Below are positions 9,081 through 16,945 of a DNA stretch of 64,000 nucleotides, piece by piece; the stretch's first letter is position 1; each line of letters begins with the position of its first letter. A program made the translations under genes and the position numbers. The notes beneath the pieces are model-generated. The model saw only the letters and a list, made by a program, of their open reading frames with translations. It made no database searches and was not told where the DNA came from. The DNA is from Verrucomicrobiia bacterium (GTDB taxonomy: Bacteria > Verrucomicrobiota > Verrucomicrobiia > Limisphaerales > DASXHY01). Location: assembly GCA_035629175.1 (NCBI GenBank), contig DASPIL010000058.1, positions 1-64,000 on the forward strand, read 5' to 3'.

Positions 9081-10232
9081 TTATTTATCCGCAAACTGAA
9101 CGCGGCCGGCAGGCATGAGGTTGCGGCGCTCATTGGGATCATTGTGCAGCGCAGCTTCGATCATCAGGTATTCACCGACGTTCTCTGCCGTGATCATCCC
9201 TGCCAGCTGCCCATTCCAGAGCACAGGCATCGACCGCAGCGTTGGCCCCTGCAATCGCGTGAAAACCGCCTCAACAAGATCGTCGGCGTCCGCGGTTTGA
9301 AATTGCTGCTCCATCGCATCGGCGACGGGAAGCTGCGAGCCGAGGCGCGCCAGTCCTTGAACCAGGGCTGACCTCGTCAACACACCGACCACACGTCCGC
9401 TTACGACCACCGGGAAGTCCTGCTGATGCGTTGTCAGCAGGAGATCAACTGCGCGCGAGAGCGTATCCTCGGGTGCCAGCGTGCGAAAATCCGTGATCAT
9501 GAGTTGCCCGACACGCGTATGGCCCAGCGCGGATTTCACCTGAACCATGTTGGATTCCTGCGCCGCACCCATCCAGACAAACACGGCTATCAATATCAGC
9601 AAAGGGTTCATAGGTCCGCCCATAAACCCGAGCAACCCGAGCATTCCGAAAATGAAAGCCATCCCCTGCCCGATGTTTGCAGCGATCTGCGTTGCCCGCA
9701 CATAATCCATTCGAATCGCCAGCAACGCGCGCAGAACGCGGCCGCCATCCATCGGGAATGCGGGCAGCAGATTGAAGACGACGAGGACGATGTTCACATA
9801 CAAGAGCCCCGTGATAAAACCCCGGCCTGCGGACAGGACCTGCTCCCCTGAGCTGAACCGCGCGGCAAGCATCATGCCCGCGCCAATCAGGATGGCGAGC
9901 ACCACATTCACGGCGGGCCCGGCCAACGCCACCACAAGCTCCTGGCGCGGCTTCTCCGGCATCCGTTCAAGGCGCGCGACGCCGCCAATCGGGAGCAACG
10001 TGATGTCCCGCGTCCCTATTCCGTATCGCCGCGCCGCAAGCGCATGGCCGAGTTCATGGAGGACGACAATAAAGAAGAGTGTGAGGGTAAACGCAATGTA
10101 CCACAGCGCATCGGATGCTTTTTGCTGGACCGAATATCCTTTCCAACCTGCGAAGAAAATGAGCAGGAGGAAGGTGACATGGACGTAGATGCCGATCCCC
10201 GCCATGGTCGCTACTCGCCAGGACCATTTCAT
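9081..10232 (-). CDS. M50 site-2-type zinc metalloprotease with a CBS pair
   Basis: 383 residues from the ATG at 10232, which has GGAAGAGGGA just before it. The alternative start at 10262 would overlap the upstream gene. It is a multi-pass inner-membrane protease that cuts substrates within the bilayer. The zinc site is HELGH (in VVLHELGHALAARRYGI) with the third ligand in LLPAFPMDGGRVLRA. About five to six hydrophobic segments cover residues 5-215. Residues about 235-365 form two CBS domains (VGQLMITDFRTLAPEDTL and VADAMEQQFQTADADD), which in this subfamily probably bind adenine nucleotides and gate activity. This SpoIVFB-like M50B/CBS architecture is common in bacteria and its substrate is usually unknown. 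It follows the HMA gene by 19 bases and is likely co-transcribed with it. Confidence 0.92.
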   Translation of the reverse strand: MKWSWRVATMAGIGIYVHVTFLLLIFFAGWKGYSVQQKASDALWYIAFTLTLFFIVVLHELGHALAARRYGIGTRDITLLPIGGVARLERMPEKPRQELVVALAGPAVNVVLAILIGAGMMLAARFSSGEQVLSAGRGFITGLLYVNIVLVVFNLLPAFPMDGGRVLRALLAIRMDYVRATQIAANIGQGMAFIFGMLGLLGFMGGPMNPLLILIAVFVWMGAAQESNMVQVKSALGHTRVGQLMITDFRTLAPEDTLSRAVDLLLTTHQQDFPVVVSGRVVGVLTRSALVQGLARLGSQLPVADAMEQQFQTADADDLVEAVFTRLQGPTLRSMPVLWNGQLAGMITAENVGEYLMIEAALHNDPNERRNLMPAGRVQFADK

Positions 10233-10251
10233 TCCCTCTTCCCTGGACGCT

Positions 10252-10503
10252 TTACGATTCACGTGTGGGTTGATATCCGCTCTTCAATATCGTGTCGTGC
10301 AATGCGGGCATGTTGGTGCGGGCGCTTTCGAACGTCACTGTCGCGCGCGCAGCAGCACGGTCGACCTTGACATCGCGAACCCCCTCCACGCTGCGCAATG
10401 CCTTGTCGACGCGACTCACGCATTTGTCACAAGTCATTCCTGATATTGCGATATCGCGTGTCTCAATCCGTTGTACCGGGGGTGTGGATCCAGGCTCGTT
10501 CAT
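10252..10503 (-). CDS. Heavy-metal-associated (HMA) domain protein, CopZ-like
   Basis: 83 residues. The open frame extends far upstream, but the ATG at 10503 (MNEPGSTPPV) has GGGGAC five to six bases before it and gives a protein of the right size. Residues 17-83 are one HMA domain with the metal ligands in GMTCDKC (residues 22-28). The family binds Cu(I) or similar soft metals and hands them to P-type ATPases or other chaperones. No copper ATPase or regulator is in the window; the downstream gene is an M50 protease with a 19-base gap. A metal-sensing partnership with that protease is only a guess. Confidence 0.85.
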   Translation of the reverse strand: MNEPGSTPPVQRIETRDIAISGMTCDKCVSRVDKALRSVEGVRDVKVDRAAARATVTFESARTNMPALHDTILKSGYQPTRES

Positions 10504-10840
10504 AATTTGTCCCGTCCCCATCCTCGCATATGTGTTCCCACACGCAAATGCCGCAGCGCAGGTTTCCGACACCAGAGCGCCGACATGCAACTTAACGCTC
10601 AATTCCACCTGGACAGCGAAACGCGTGCGCCGCTGTTCTCGTTTGTGGCATCGGATCTTAGCGAGCGCCCGGTTCTTCGATCGTCGTAAGCCGACTGCAA
10701 GTCGGCGCTCCGGCCGCCTGCAGCCTGCTCCCGACGAGTTGGGACGTGTATCGCTGGCTTCCAAGCCGGCTTGGTGCGATGTCCGAGGTTCGCAGCCCTT
10801 TTTCCTCGACCCCTCCGCCGTCCGCTGGCATCACTGGCCG
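10504..10840. other. Intergenic region between divergent HMA and IMPase genes
   Basis: 337 bases with no convincing gene. The open frame that crosses it on the plus strand is a run-on of the downstream gene with unlikely composition. It should hold the promoters of both neighbours; I could not assign them. It contains two palindromes described separately at 10690-10706 and 10761-10774. Confidence 0.6.
10690..10774. repeat. Palindromic intergenic element (REP-like), two hairpins
   Basis: GCCGACT-GCA-AGTCGGC at 10690-10706 is a perfect 7-bp stem followed by GCTCCGG. CCAAGCCGGCTTGG at 10761-10774 is a perfect 14-base palindrome. The first resembles elements at 26856-26871 and 30200-30217 in layout (short perfect stem, tiny loop, then GCGCT-like flank), though the stem sequences differ. 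Confidence 0.5.
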
Positions 10841-11653
10841 GTGAATCTCAAGCAATGGCTCGAAGTGTCAATCATGGCGGCTCGATCGGCAGGCGCGCTC
10901 ATGCGCAAGAACCTGCGCGCGGTGAAAAAGGTGAACGCCCATACCGCGCATGACGTCAAACTCGAGCTGGATGTCCGCTGCCAAAAGCTGATCGAACGAA
11001 TACTGGGCGATGCCTTTCCGGATGTCGCATTTCTCGGCGAGGAAGGAAGTGCCGGCGATGCCAACGCCCCGTACCGCTGGGTTGTCGATCCCATCGATGG
11101 CACGGTGAACTTTTCCCACGGCATTCCCCACGCCTGCGTGTGCATCGCGCTCCAGGAAATGGGAAAAACCAGCAAAACGCGGCTACCCAAGGGACAACCT
11201 TCGGATCCCTATCAGACAGTGCTGGGTTTGATCTACGATCCCTTCCAGGATGAACTCTGGACCGCCACGCGAACGGATTCCGCGCGGTTGAACGGACGTG
11301 TGATCGAGGTCAGCAATCGCACGCGCCTTGAGGACGCCATCTGCGTGATGGGCTACGGGAAAAACGACGCAATGATCCGCGAATCATTGCCACTCTTCGG
11401 CAAGCTGACTCTTCGATGCCGCAAGTTGCGGAACATGGGATCGGCGGGCCTTGGCCTGGCGTATGTCGCGTGCGGCAGGTTCGATGCCTACATCGAGCGC
11501 GGCGTGAGCCTTTGGGACATCGCGGCGGGCGGATTCATCATCGAACGTGCGGGTGGTGAGTTCTGGCACGAGCCCCTTGGAAATCAGGATGGCTTTCGCC
11601 TGATCGCGAACAACGGCCATCTGCGGCGCAAGATCGAAAGTCTGGCGAAGTAG
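10841..11653 (+). CDS. Inositol monophosphatase-family phosphatase
   Basis: 270 residues from the GTG at 10841 (VNLKQWLEVSIMAARSAG), which matches the usual N-terminal helix of the family. The longer frame to 10292 is antisense to the HMA gene and rejected. The ATG at 10874 would remove part of that helix. The lithium-sensitive phosphatase signature is complete: FLGEEGS supplies the metal-binding Glu, WVVDPIDGTVNFSHG the two metal-binding Asp residues, and SLWDIAAGGFIIERAGG the third. Substrates in the family include inositol-1-phosphate, 3'-phosphoadenosine 5'-phosphate and fructose-1,6-bisphosphate; the sequence does not decide which. An insertion around TSKTRLPKGQPSDPY (about residues 111-125) makes the chain slightly longer than usual. 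It is a stand-alone gene. Confidence 0.9.
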   Translation: MNLKQWLEVSIMAARSAGALMRKNLRAVKKVNAHTAHDVKLELDVRCQKLIERILGDAFPDVAFLGEEGSAGDANAPYRWVVDPIDGTVNFSHGIPHACVCIALQEMGKTSKTRLPKGQPSDPYQTVLGLIYDPFQDELWTATRTDSARLNGRVIEVSNRTRLEDAICVMGYGKNDAMIRESLPLFGKLTLRCRKLRNMGSAGLGLAYVACGRFDAYIERGVSLWDIAAGGFIIERAGGEFWHEPLGNQDGFRLIANNGHLRRKIESLAK

Positions 11654-11728
11654 TTCGCCATTGGACATTGCTTCCGACCGTGTGTCACACGATTACCTGC
11701 GTGCGCCGCTCTGCGATCGACACGCGGC

Positions 11729-12916
11729 TTAGGGATTGCACGTAAACGTTCCGCTCACGGGTCCGATGGGTGCCACCAGAAAAGCGCTGCCATTGAATGT
11801 TCCCGCGTTCGGGGAATCGAAATCCAGATGCAGCGTCATGATGAAGTTGTAGCCCGACAGCAGCAACGGATTGAAACGGCCGCGATACGGATCCTGTTTC
11901 CAGGAATAGACGACGCCGCCTGACCCGCCGCCGTTGTCCGTGTAGGTCGCGTTCCCCTGTTGATCGAATGTCATGGTCACTTCAAGTCCGCCATTGAAGT
12001 TGAGTTTGATCACCTTGCCATTGGGAACACGTGGGACATAGAGAGGGCCGGGATATTGCACCTGCAGCATTCTGAAAAATTCGCGCGCCAACTGCGGTTT
12101 GAACGTCAGTGAACTCACCACTGGCAGGGTGGTCTGAAGTCCCAAGCTGCCACCCGCCCATGCCTGCAGGTTTGTCGAACCGTAAAAATAGTTCTCAACG
12201 CCCAATCGGTTGCTGAACGTGACGGCCACATTCGTTCCCGCGCGCGCGATTTGCACCGCGATGTTCGTGACAAGAGGAAGACCCTGCGCGTGGATGTCAA
12301 AAGCCTGCGCCTCTGCGCCGATGCGGTGGATCCGAACGGAGTGCAATACAATGTTCGTCAGCGGCTTGTCCTGGCCGTCGGTGGCGACGCGGTTGATCGC
12401 ATAGACCACGTTCGATCCACCGAACAGGCGCCCAAACACCGAATAGCTGCCGTTCAATGAAGGCTGTGGCCCTGCTGTGATGAAAAACTGCGAGCCGTTT
12501 GAATCGGGACCCGCATTCGCCATGGAGAGCGTTCCGAAGGCATCATGCGTTCCGTTGGTCTCATCGGTGAATTGATAGCCCGGACCTCCCGACGGCGAGC
12601 CGTCAGGCGAACCGCCCTGGTTCATGAAACCGGCAATGACGCGGTGAAAGGTGGTGCCATCATAGAATGGAACGCGGCGAATGCGGCCGGTTGAATCCAG
12701 CCACGCCCGTTCGCCCGTTGCCAGTCCAATGAAATTTGCGACAGCCTTTGGCGCGAGCGCCTGGTTGAGGCGGCAGGTGAAACTGCCCATGCTCGTGTTG
12801 AACTCGCTGTAGATGCCGTTTGTGTATTGCGCTGTCGCAGAGAACGTCGAAAGCGCCAATAGAACCGCGAGCATTTTCCACGGGGAGACGGCTTGGCGGA
12901 TGGTGTGTGATGTCAT
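11729..12916 (-). CDS. Secreted cyclophilin-type peptidyl-prolyl isomerase with C-terminal extension
   Basis: 395 residues. It catalyses cis-trans isomerisation of X-Pro bonds, here outside the cytoplasm, since a signal peptide is clear (WKMLAVLLALSTFSATAQ, cleavage near residue 29). Residues about 35-205 are the cyclophilin domain: TFHRVIAGFMNQGG carries the catalytic Arg, and GTLSMANAGPDSNGSQFFIT is the substrate-groove signature. Residues about 210-395 are a beta-rich extension without a recognised domain. Its first half (FYGSTNLQAW ... EFFRMLQVQ) resembles the 'compared-to-baseline' modules found at the ends of many verrucomicrobial secreted proteins. A 395-residue form is about twice the length of a minimal bacterial PpiA. 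It is probably monocistronic. Confidence 0.9.
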   Translation of the reverse strand: MTSHTIRQAVSPWKMLAVLLALSTFSATAQYTNGIYSEFNTSMGSFTCRLNQALAPKAVANFIGLATGERAWLDSTGRIRRVPFYDGTTFHRVIAGFMNQGGSPDGSPSGGPGYQFTDETNGTHDAFGTLSMANAGPDSNGSQFFITAGPQPSLNGSYSVFGRLFGGSNVVYAINRVATDGQDKPLTNIVLHSVRIHRIGAEAQAFDIHAQGLPLVTNIAVQIARAGTNVAVTFSNRLGVENYFYGSTNLQAWAGGSLGLQTTLPVVSSLTFKPQLAREFFRMLQVQYPGPLYVPRVPNGKVIKLNFNGGLEVTMTFDQQGNATYTDNGGGSGGVVYSWKQDPYRGRFNPLLLSGYNFIMTLHLDFDSPNAGTFNGSAFLVAPIGPVSGTFTCNP

Positions 12917-13016
12917 GTGATTACGGCACGGCGCGAGATCTTGTTTTCACGCCAGTGCTGCCAACAATGACACATCGGACGCCTGAGAAACAATGGCAAA
13001 CCTGTCCGAACTTGTG

Positions 13017-14252
13017 CTAACGGCGCAGCCGGAAATAACGGATGCCATTGCTGCCGTCATACGCGAACGGACTGGAGGCGCCGACGACATCTTCGAAGGG
13101 TCCACTGCAGTTCTCCGCCCCCTGCAACACATAGCCCGTATCCCATTTTAGCTGCATTGTGCTGCCATTTGCAGTGCTCTCGAGGAATGGTCCGGGAACG
13201 AGTTCGCCAGTAGGCAGCAATCGCGCGGGAAAATCTCCCGGGGCGGCCCCGGTGGGATTTCGGAAGATGACCCGGGATAGTTGCGCCGGCGTGAGCGATT
13301 GGGCGTCGGACCCAAACACGACCTGCTCCGCGCCACCGCCTCGCATCGAGCCGTTCCAACCCTCAATCACGAGACTGGCATCGGTGCTCCAATCGGTGCT
13401 GCTGCTCGGCTCGAATTGCAGCCGCCCGCGTTCGCCCGCGAGTCGAATTGTCGACTCGGCGGCGGCCTCGCCTGCAAGTTGCAAAGCACCCAGTTTCTGA
13501 TCCTGGCCGGTGACCTCCCAAATGGCGTTATCGAGAATCAGGATTCCCGATTGCACCAACTGCCCCGCCGTTTGTTCAAATGACCCAAAACGCACCTCAA
13601 TATCCGCGCAGTGCAGTTCACCCGCCGCCAGCGTGTAGACAGCGCGTTGGAAGGAATCGCCGGAAACCGAAAGCTGTTGCGCAATGCGATGCCGTCCGCC
13701 GGATTGTTTGAACCCGCCGCGCCAGGAGCCGTACACAAACGTGCGTTGCGTTTCGAGTTCACCCGCGTTGAGCTGGAAGGTGCATTGGGCATTATGGGGT
13801 CCGAGAATCAATTCGCCTGCGGAGTTCGTGCCCCCGTTTTGAGCGAACACGCCCACGGTAACCTCGACGGTGTGGGCGAGCACATGTCCGCCGTGCAATG
13901 TATAAAAAGCGTAGGCCGTTCCGCCGCCGCTCAGCACATTGCCACCCTGCAATTGCAGCGGCCCCGCAACCACATGCGCGCCGCCCGTGTGCTCGAACGT
14001 GCCCTGCGGACCCACACGGGTTCCCGCAGTTTCAAGAATTCCGGATTCCAGCGTATAGGAAGTCCCAACGCTGGGTGGCGGTCCAATGTGCAATGTCTCC
14101 GGGTCGTCCTGCGCAGAGCAAATCAACGCCCATCCAAAACTGTAAATGACCGAGATGGTACAAAGCTGGCGGGAGGAGTTTTTCAACACCGAACAGAACG
14201 TCTGAGTGGTCATAGTGCAATGGCTGCGGACAATCCAACAGCGTGACTGCAT
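13017..14252 (-). CDS. Secreted beta-rich protein of unknown function
   Basis: 411 residues, or 398 from the ATG at 14213; neither start has a good ribosome binding site. A hydrophobic signal (LCTISVIYSFGWALICSAQ) is followed by a mature part dominated by short repeats of the form F-x-Q-x-G-G-x-x-x-x-A-x-x-L-x-(L/V) about every 20-25 residues. This is the pattern of right-handed beta-helix or autotransporter-type surface proteins. The final 40 residues (VLQGAENCSGPFEDVVGASS ... IRYFRLRR) match a C-terminal module that recurs in verrucomicrobial exported proteins. No catalytic motif was found. It may be a surface structural protein; no specific function is claimed. Confidence 0.7.
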   Translation of the reverse strand: MQSRCWIVRSHCTMTTQTFCSVLKNSSRQLCTISVIYSFGWALICSAQDDPETLHIGPPPSVGTSYTLESGILETAGTRVGPQGTFEHTGGAHVVAGPLQLQGGNVLSGGGTAYAFYTLHGGHVLAHTVEVTVGVFAQNGGTNSAGELILGPHNAQCTFQLNAGELETQRTFVYGSWRGGFKQSGGRHRIAQQLSVSGDSFQRAVYTLAAGELHCADIEVRFGSFEQTAGQLVQSGILILDNAIWEVTGQDQKLGALQLAGEAAAESTIRLAGERGRLQFEPSSSTDWSTDASLVIEGWNGSMRGGGAEQVVFGSDAQSLTPAQLSRVIFRNPTGAAPGDFPARLLPTGELVPGPFLESTANGSTMQLKWDTGYVLQGAENCSGPFEDVVGASSPFAYDGSNGIRYFRLRR

Positions 14253-14351
14253 TATGGGTGGAACGTTCGAAATTTGTCTCTGCGTGAGAACCCCACACCC
14301 AGCCGGGTTCTTAACCCTACCTTCGGGAACGGCGGATTGTCAGACAAACCC

Positions 14352-15623
14352 CTACAAAGTGTCGGCGCGCGATAGGTAGGCGCGCCGCCATTCCGCCCGC
14401 GACAGCTTGCCGCGTTTGTTCGGCAAGAGTGAATCAACCCGCCACCACTCGCGGGGGACCTGCCATGCGGGGAGCTTCTCCAAAGCGAACTGCCGCAGCG
14501 TCTCGTCCGCAACCTCGCCTCGCGCAACAAAACACGCGACAACCATTTCCGTCCGTCCCCCGTGTGGCGCAGGAGCGCCGAAGACCAGGCATTCACGAAT
14601 GGCAGGATGCGCTGCGATGGCCGTCTCGATAACTTCAGGAGCGATCTTTCGTCCTGCGACATTGATCTGGTCATTCACGCGGCCGCGCAAATAAACCATC
14701 CCGAACACAATCTCGGCGAGATCACTCGTTTTAAATACTCCATTCCCCAAGGTGTCGCCCGGTTCAGGCCAATAGGTATTGGCGACCGCATCGCTCCTGA
14801 CTTCCAGGCAACCTTCGCTGCCGACCTTCAGGCTTACGTTCTGCATCGGACCGCCAACACAACTGCCTTCCGTGCGTGGCAAGGACGAAGCATCATACGC
14901 AATGCCGCCGCATTCGCTGCTGCCATAGAAGTTGTGCACCTTGAGTCCGCGCGCTGTGAAGATGCTCTGCTCCAAGGCAACGGGCAACGGCGCTCCAGCT
15001 GAGATCGCAAGCCGCACATTGCGAGGGATCGCATTGCTTTCATGCCACACGCGCCAAAGGGCGGGCACCGCGGGCAGAGTGAATTTCTCCGTAATCGCAT
15101 TGGCTCGTTTTAGAAGTTCTGGCAGGGGCGAGTGGATGAGATGCAGAGGAATGCCGTGCAACACGAGAGGCAGGACGAGGTTCGAAAAGCCATAGGAATG
15201 CGCGAGTGAGATCACTCCCAGATTGGGTGAGTCGAGTCCAAGACCCATCGTCGCCACAATGTTTTGGGCATCCGCGACCAATTGCGCTGCAGTGAACGCA
15301 ATAACCCGCGCGGTCCCGGTCGTGGCCGACGTCATTTTCAGGTGAACTATGTCCGCGGGTAGAGCTCGCGGAATGACAGGCGCAGCCTGGTCGGTTTCGA
15401 GGGGACAAACAACCTGCTTGAAACGCCATGCTCGCAGAAGTTCAAAGATGAAATCCGCGGAGATGCCGCGCGGATGCGCCAACGCTGCCCTCGAGGGCGC
15501 GGGCTCACGTTCCACCCTGGCCGCGATTTCACCGAAGGTCCAGTCTTCGCCAGAGCTGAGATCACGCAGCGCCATCCGTTTGGAATGACTGAAGGCGATC
15601 TGGCGCCACCGTTCGTACAGCAT
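14352..15623 (-). CDS. Stand-alone AMP-binding acyl/aryl ligase (ANL superfamily)
   Basis: 423 residues, short compared with the usual 500-560. These enzymes activate a carboxylate with ATP to an acyl-AMP and then pass it to CoA or a carrier protein. The phosphate loop is unusual: KMTSATTGTARVIAF in place of TSGTTGxPKG, with the Lys and one Gly lost. Later motifs are good: YGSSECGG (A5), SDLAEIV and LRGRVNDQINVAGRKI (A7-A8 hinge), and LLPNKRGKLSRAEW with the catalytic Lys (A10). The N-terminal subdomain is abbreviated. No acyl carrier protein or thioesterase is adjacent, so the substrate is unknown. It is divergent from the lipoprotein gene with only 43 bases between start codons. Confidence 0.82.
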   Translation of the reverse strand: MLYERWRQIAFSHSKRMALRDLSSGEDWTFGEIAARVEREPAPSRAALAHPRGISADFIFELLRAWRFKQVVCPLETDQAAPVIPRALPADIVHLKMTSATTGTARVIAFTAAQLVADAQNIVATMGLGLDSPNLGVISLAHSYGFSNLVLPLVLHGIPLHLIHSPLPELLKRANAITEKFTLPAVPALWRVWHESNAIPRNVRLAISAGAPLPVALEQSIFTARGLKVHNFYGSSECGGIAYDASSLPRTEGSCVGGPMQNVSLKVGSEGCLEVRSDAVANTYWPEPGDTLGNGVFKTSDLAEIVFGMVYLRGRVNDQINVAGRKIAPEVIETAIAAHPAIRECLVFGAPAPHGGRTEMVVACFVARGEVADETLRQFALEKLPAWQVPREWWRVDSLLPNKRGKLSRAEWRRAYLSRADTL

Positions 15624-15666
15624 TGCCAGTTTGTTACTGCACCCCTAGGTTCTGCCGCAAGCAGAT

Positions 15667-16539
15667 ATGCATTGCCGGTTCAGTGCCCAACATTCAAGCA
15701 TCCGCTCCTGTTGCCCAGCACAGCAATCCTTCTGGCGAAAAGCGGCCCAGGCTGTTTCGCTTCGGTTTGTCTTTGTTCTCACGGCGATTGTCCTTCTCTC
15801 CGGCTGCGCGACGAGCAAGCCAGTTCCCGGAGATCGGCCCTTCGACTTCTCGCGCGATACGTTCGCGTTCACCAACCAGCTCGTGTGGGATTACTACTAC
15901 GATGCCGGCGGGAACTGGGTGCACGAGCGTCACAAACCGGATCCCGATTACACGCATCACTGCTTTGTGGTGGTTCGCGCCGCGCGCCAGTTTTTCCAGC
16001 ACGCGCGATTTGAACCCGCGGAGCCACCCGTGGATGTGGAGGAATATCGGGAACTGATACGGCGGGTGGTGGGACGGGACCCCGCGCGTCCGCTGCATCC
16101 GAGCCGGCGCATTGTCATTCCTGGCTACCCGGATCTGCGAAGCTTCAGCGCCGCGCATCCAGAACTTTTGAAGGCCGAATGTGGTGGTGCGTGGCGGAGT
16201 TACTTTCAGCGCGGGCACTGGCGCATCCTCTTTCCCTTTCGTCGCGCACAGCAGAAAGGCGTCGCCGAAGAATTCTTGAAAGACCTGCAATCGAATCAGC
16301 CACCCGTCGCGCACCTTGTGAAGTTTCCAGAGTTAACGATCAATCACGCGCTGCTGGTTTTCGACGCGAGGGCGAATGGCGAGCGCATTGAATTCCTTGC
16401 CTACGATCCGAACCGGAACGATCAGCCCGCGTCGCTCTTCTTCGACCGGGCCACGCGCACGTTCCACTTCGAGCAAACCGATTACTGGCCAGGGGGAACG
16501 CTGGACGTTTACGAAATTTATCGAAGCCTGTTTTATTAA
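15667..16539 (+). CDS. Lipoprotein of unknown function, possible papain-like fold
   Basis: 290 residues. A lipobox (LTAIVLLSGC, Cys47) marks it as an exported lipoprotein; the N-terminal region before the hydrophobic core is unusually long, but no other start codon fits. The mature part has HHCFVVVRAARQFF, ECGGAWRSYFQRGHW and, near the end, ELTINHALLVF followed by IEFLAYDPN. A Cys-Gly-Gly helix followed by an Asn-His strand and an Asp-Pro-Asn resembles cysteine peptidase or transglutaminase catalytic arrangements, but the order and spacing are not diagnostic. I do not recognise the family. It is divergent from the AMP-ligase and convergent with DUF2203. Confidence 0.7.
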   Translation: MHCRFSAQHSSIRSCCPAQQSFWRKAAQAVSLRFVFVLTAIVLLSGCATSKPVPGDRPFDFSRDTFAFTNQLVWDYYYDAGGNWVHERHKPDPDYTHHCFVVVRAARQFFQHARFEPAEPPVDVEEYRELIRRVVGRDPARPLHPSRRIVIPGYPDLRSFSAAHPELLKAECGGAWRSYFQRGHWRILFPFRRAQQKGVAEEFLKDLQSNQPPVAHLVKFPELTINHALLVFDARANGERIEFLAYDPNRNDQPASLFFDRATRTFHFEQTDYWPGGTLDVYEIYRSLFY

Positions 16540-16564
16540 AGCAGGTCAACACCGCGCAAACGGG

Positions 16565-16945
16565 TCACAACCGTTCGCGGCCCGCGTAGCCCGTGTCGAT
16601 GTCGTGCCAGAACTCAATGTCGTCCTCGTCCTTTTCCCAGCAGAGAAAAACTTCGCGGCCGCCGATGATTGCAGGGAAATCCACCAGGCCGCGTTCGAGA
16701 TCCTTGAGCTGGATCTGTCGGACTTCAAACTCCTGAAGCAACTCCTGCAGGGAGGCGAGCGATCGCACCCAGCCGTTGGCCGTGTCGCCGCCAACATCGC
16801 CGCGTTCCAGCAACGCCGTCATCCGGCGGTCGCCCTTTTCCATCGCGGCACGCAGGCGATCCAGCTCCGCAAGCCAGCGTCGCACCCGCGGCAGCAGCGC
16901 CCGTGCTTCATCACGCGTGTAGTGCTTGCTGAACTGGTATTTCAT
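16565..16945 (-). CDS. DUF2203 family protein
   Basis: 126 residues, the normal length. It starts with KHYTRDEARALLPRVRRWLAEL, a long helical hairpin, and ends with the family hallmark IQLKDLERGLVDFPA ... REVFLCWEKDEDDIEFWHDID. The family is widespread in bacteria, probably cytoplasmic, with no established function. Its start codon overlaps the stop of the upstream TPR lipoprotein gene by 4 bases (ATGA), so translation of the two is likely coupled. Bulk codon usage is like the neighbours. Confidence 0.9.
   Translation of the reverse strand: MKYQFSKHYTRDEARALLPRVRRWLAELDRLRAAMEKGDRRMTALLERGDVGGDTANGWVRSLASLQELLQEFEVRQIQLKDLERGLVDFPAIIGGREVFLCWEKDEDDIEFWHDIDTGYAGRERL

Noticed and set aside
10292-10840. 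N-terminal extension of the IMPase gene
   Set aside because: It runs antisense through the HMA gene and has no sensible composition.
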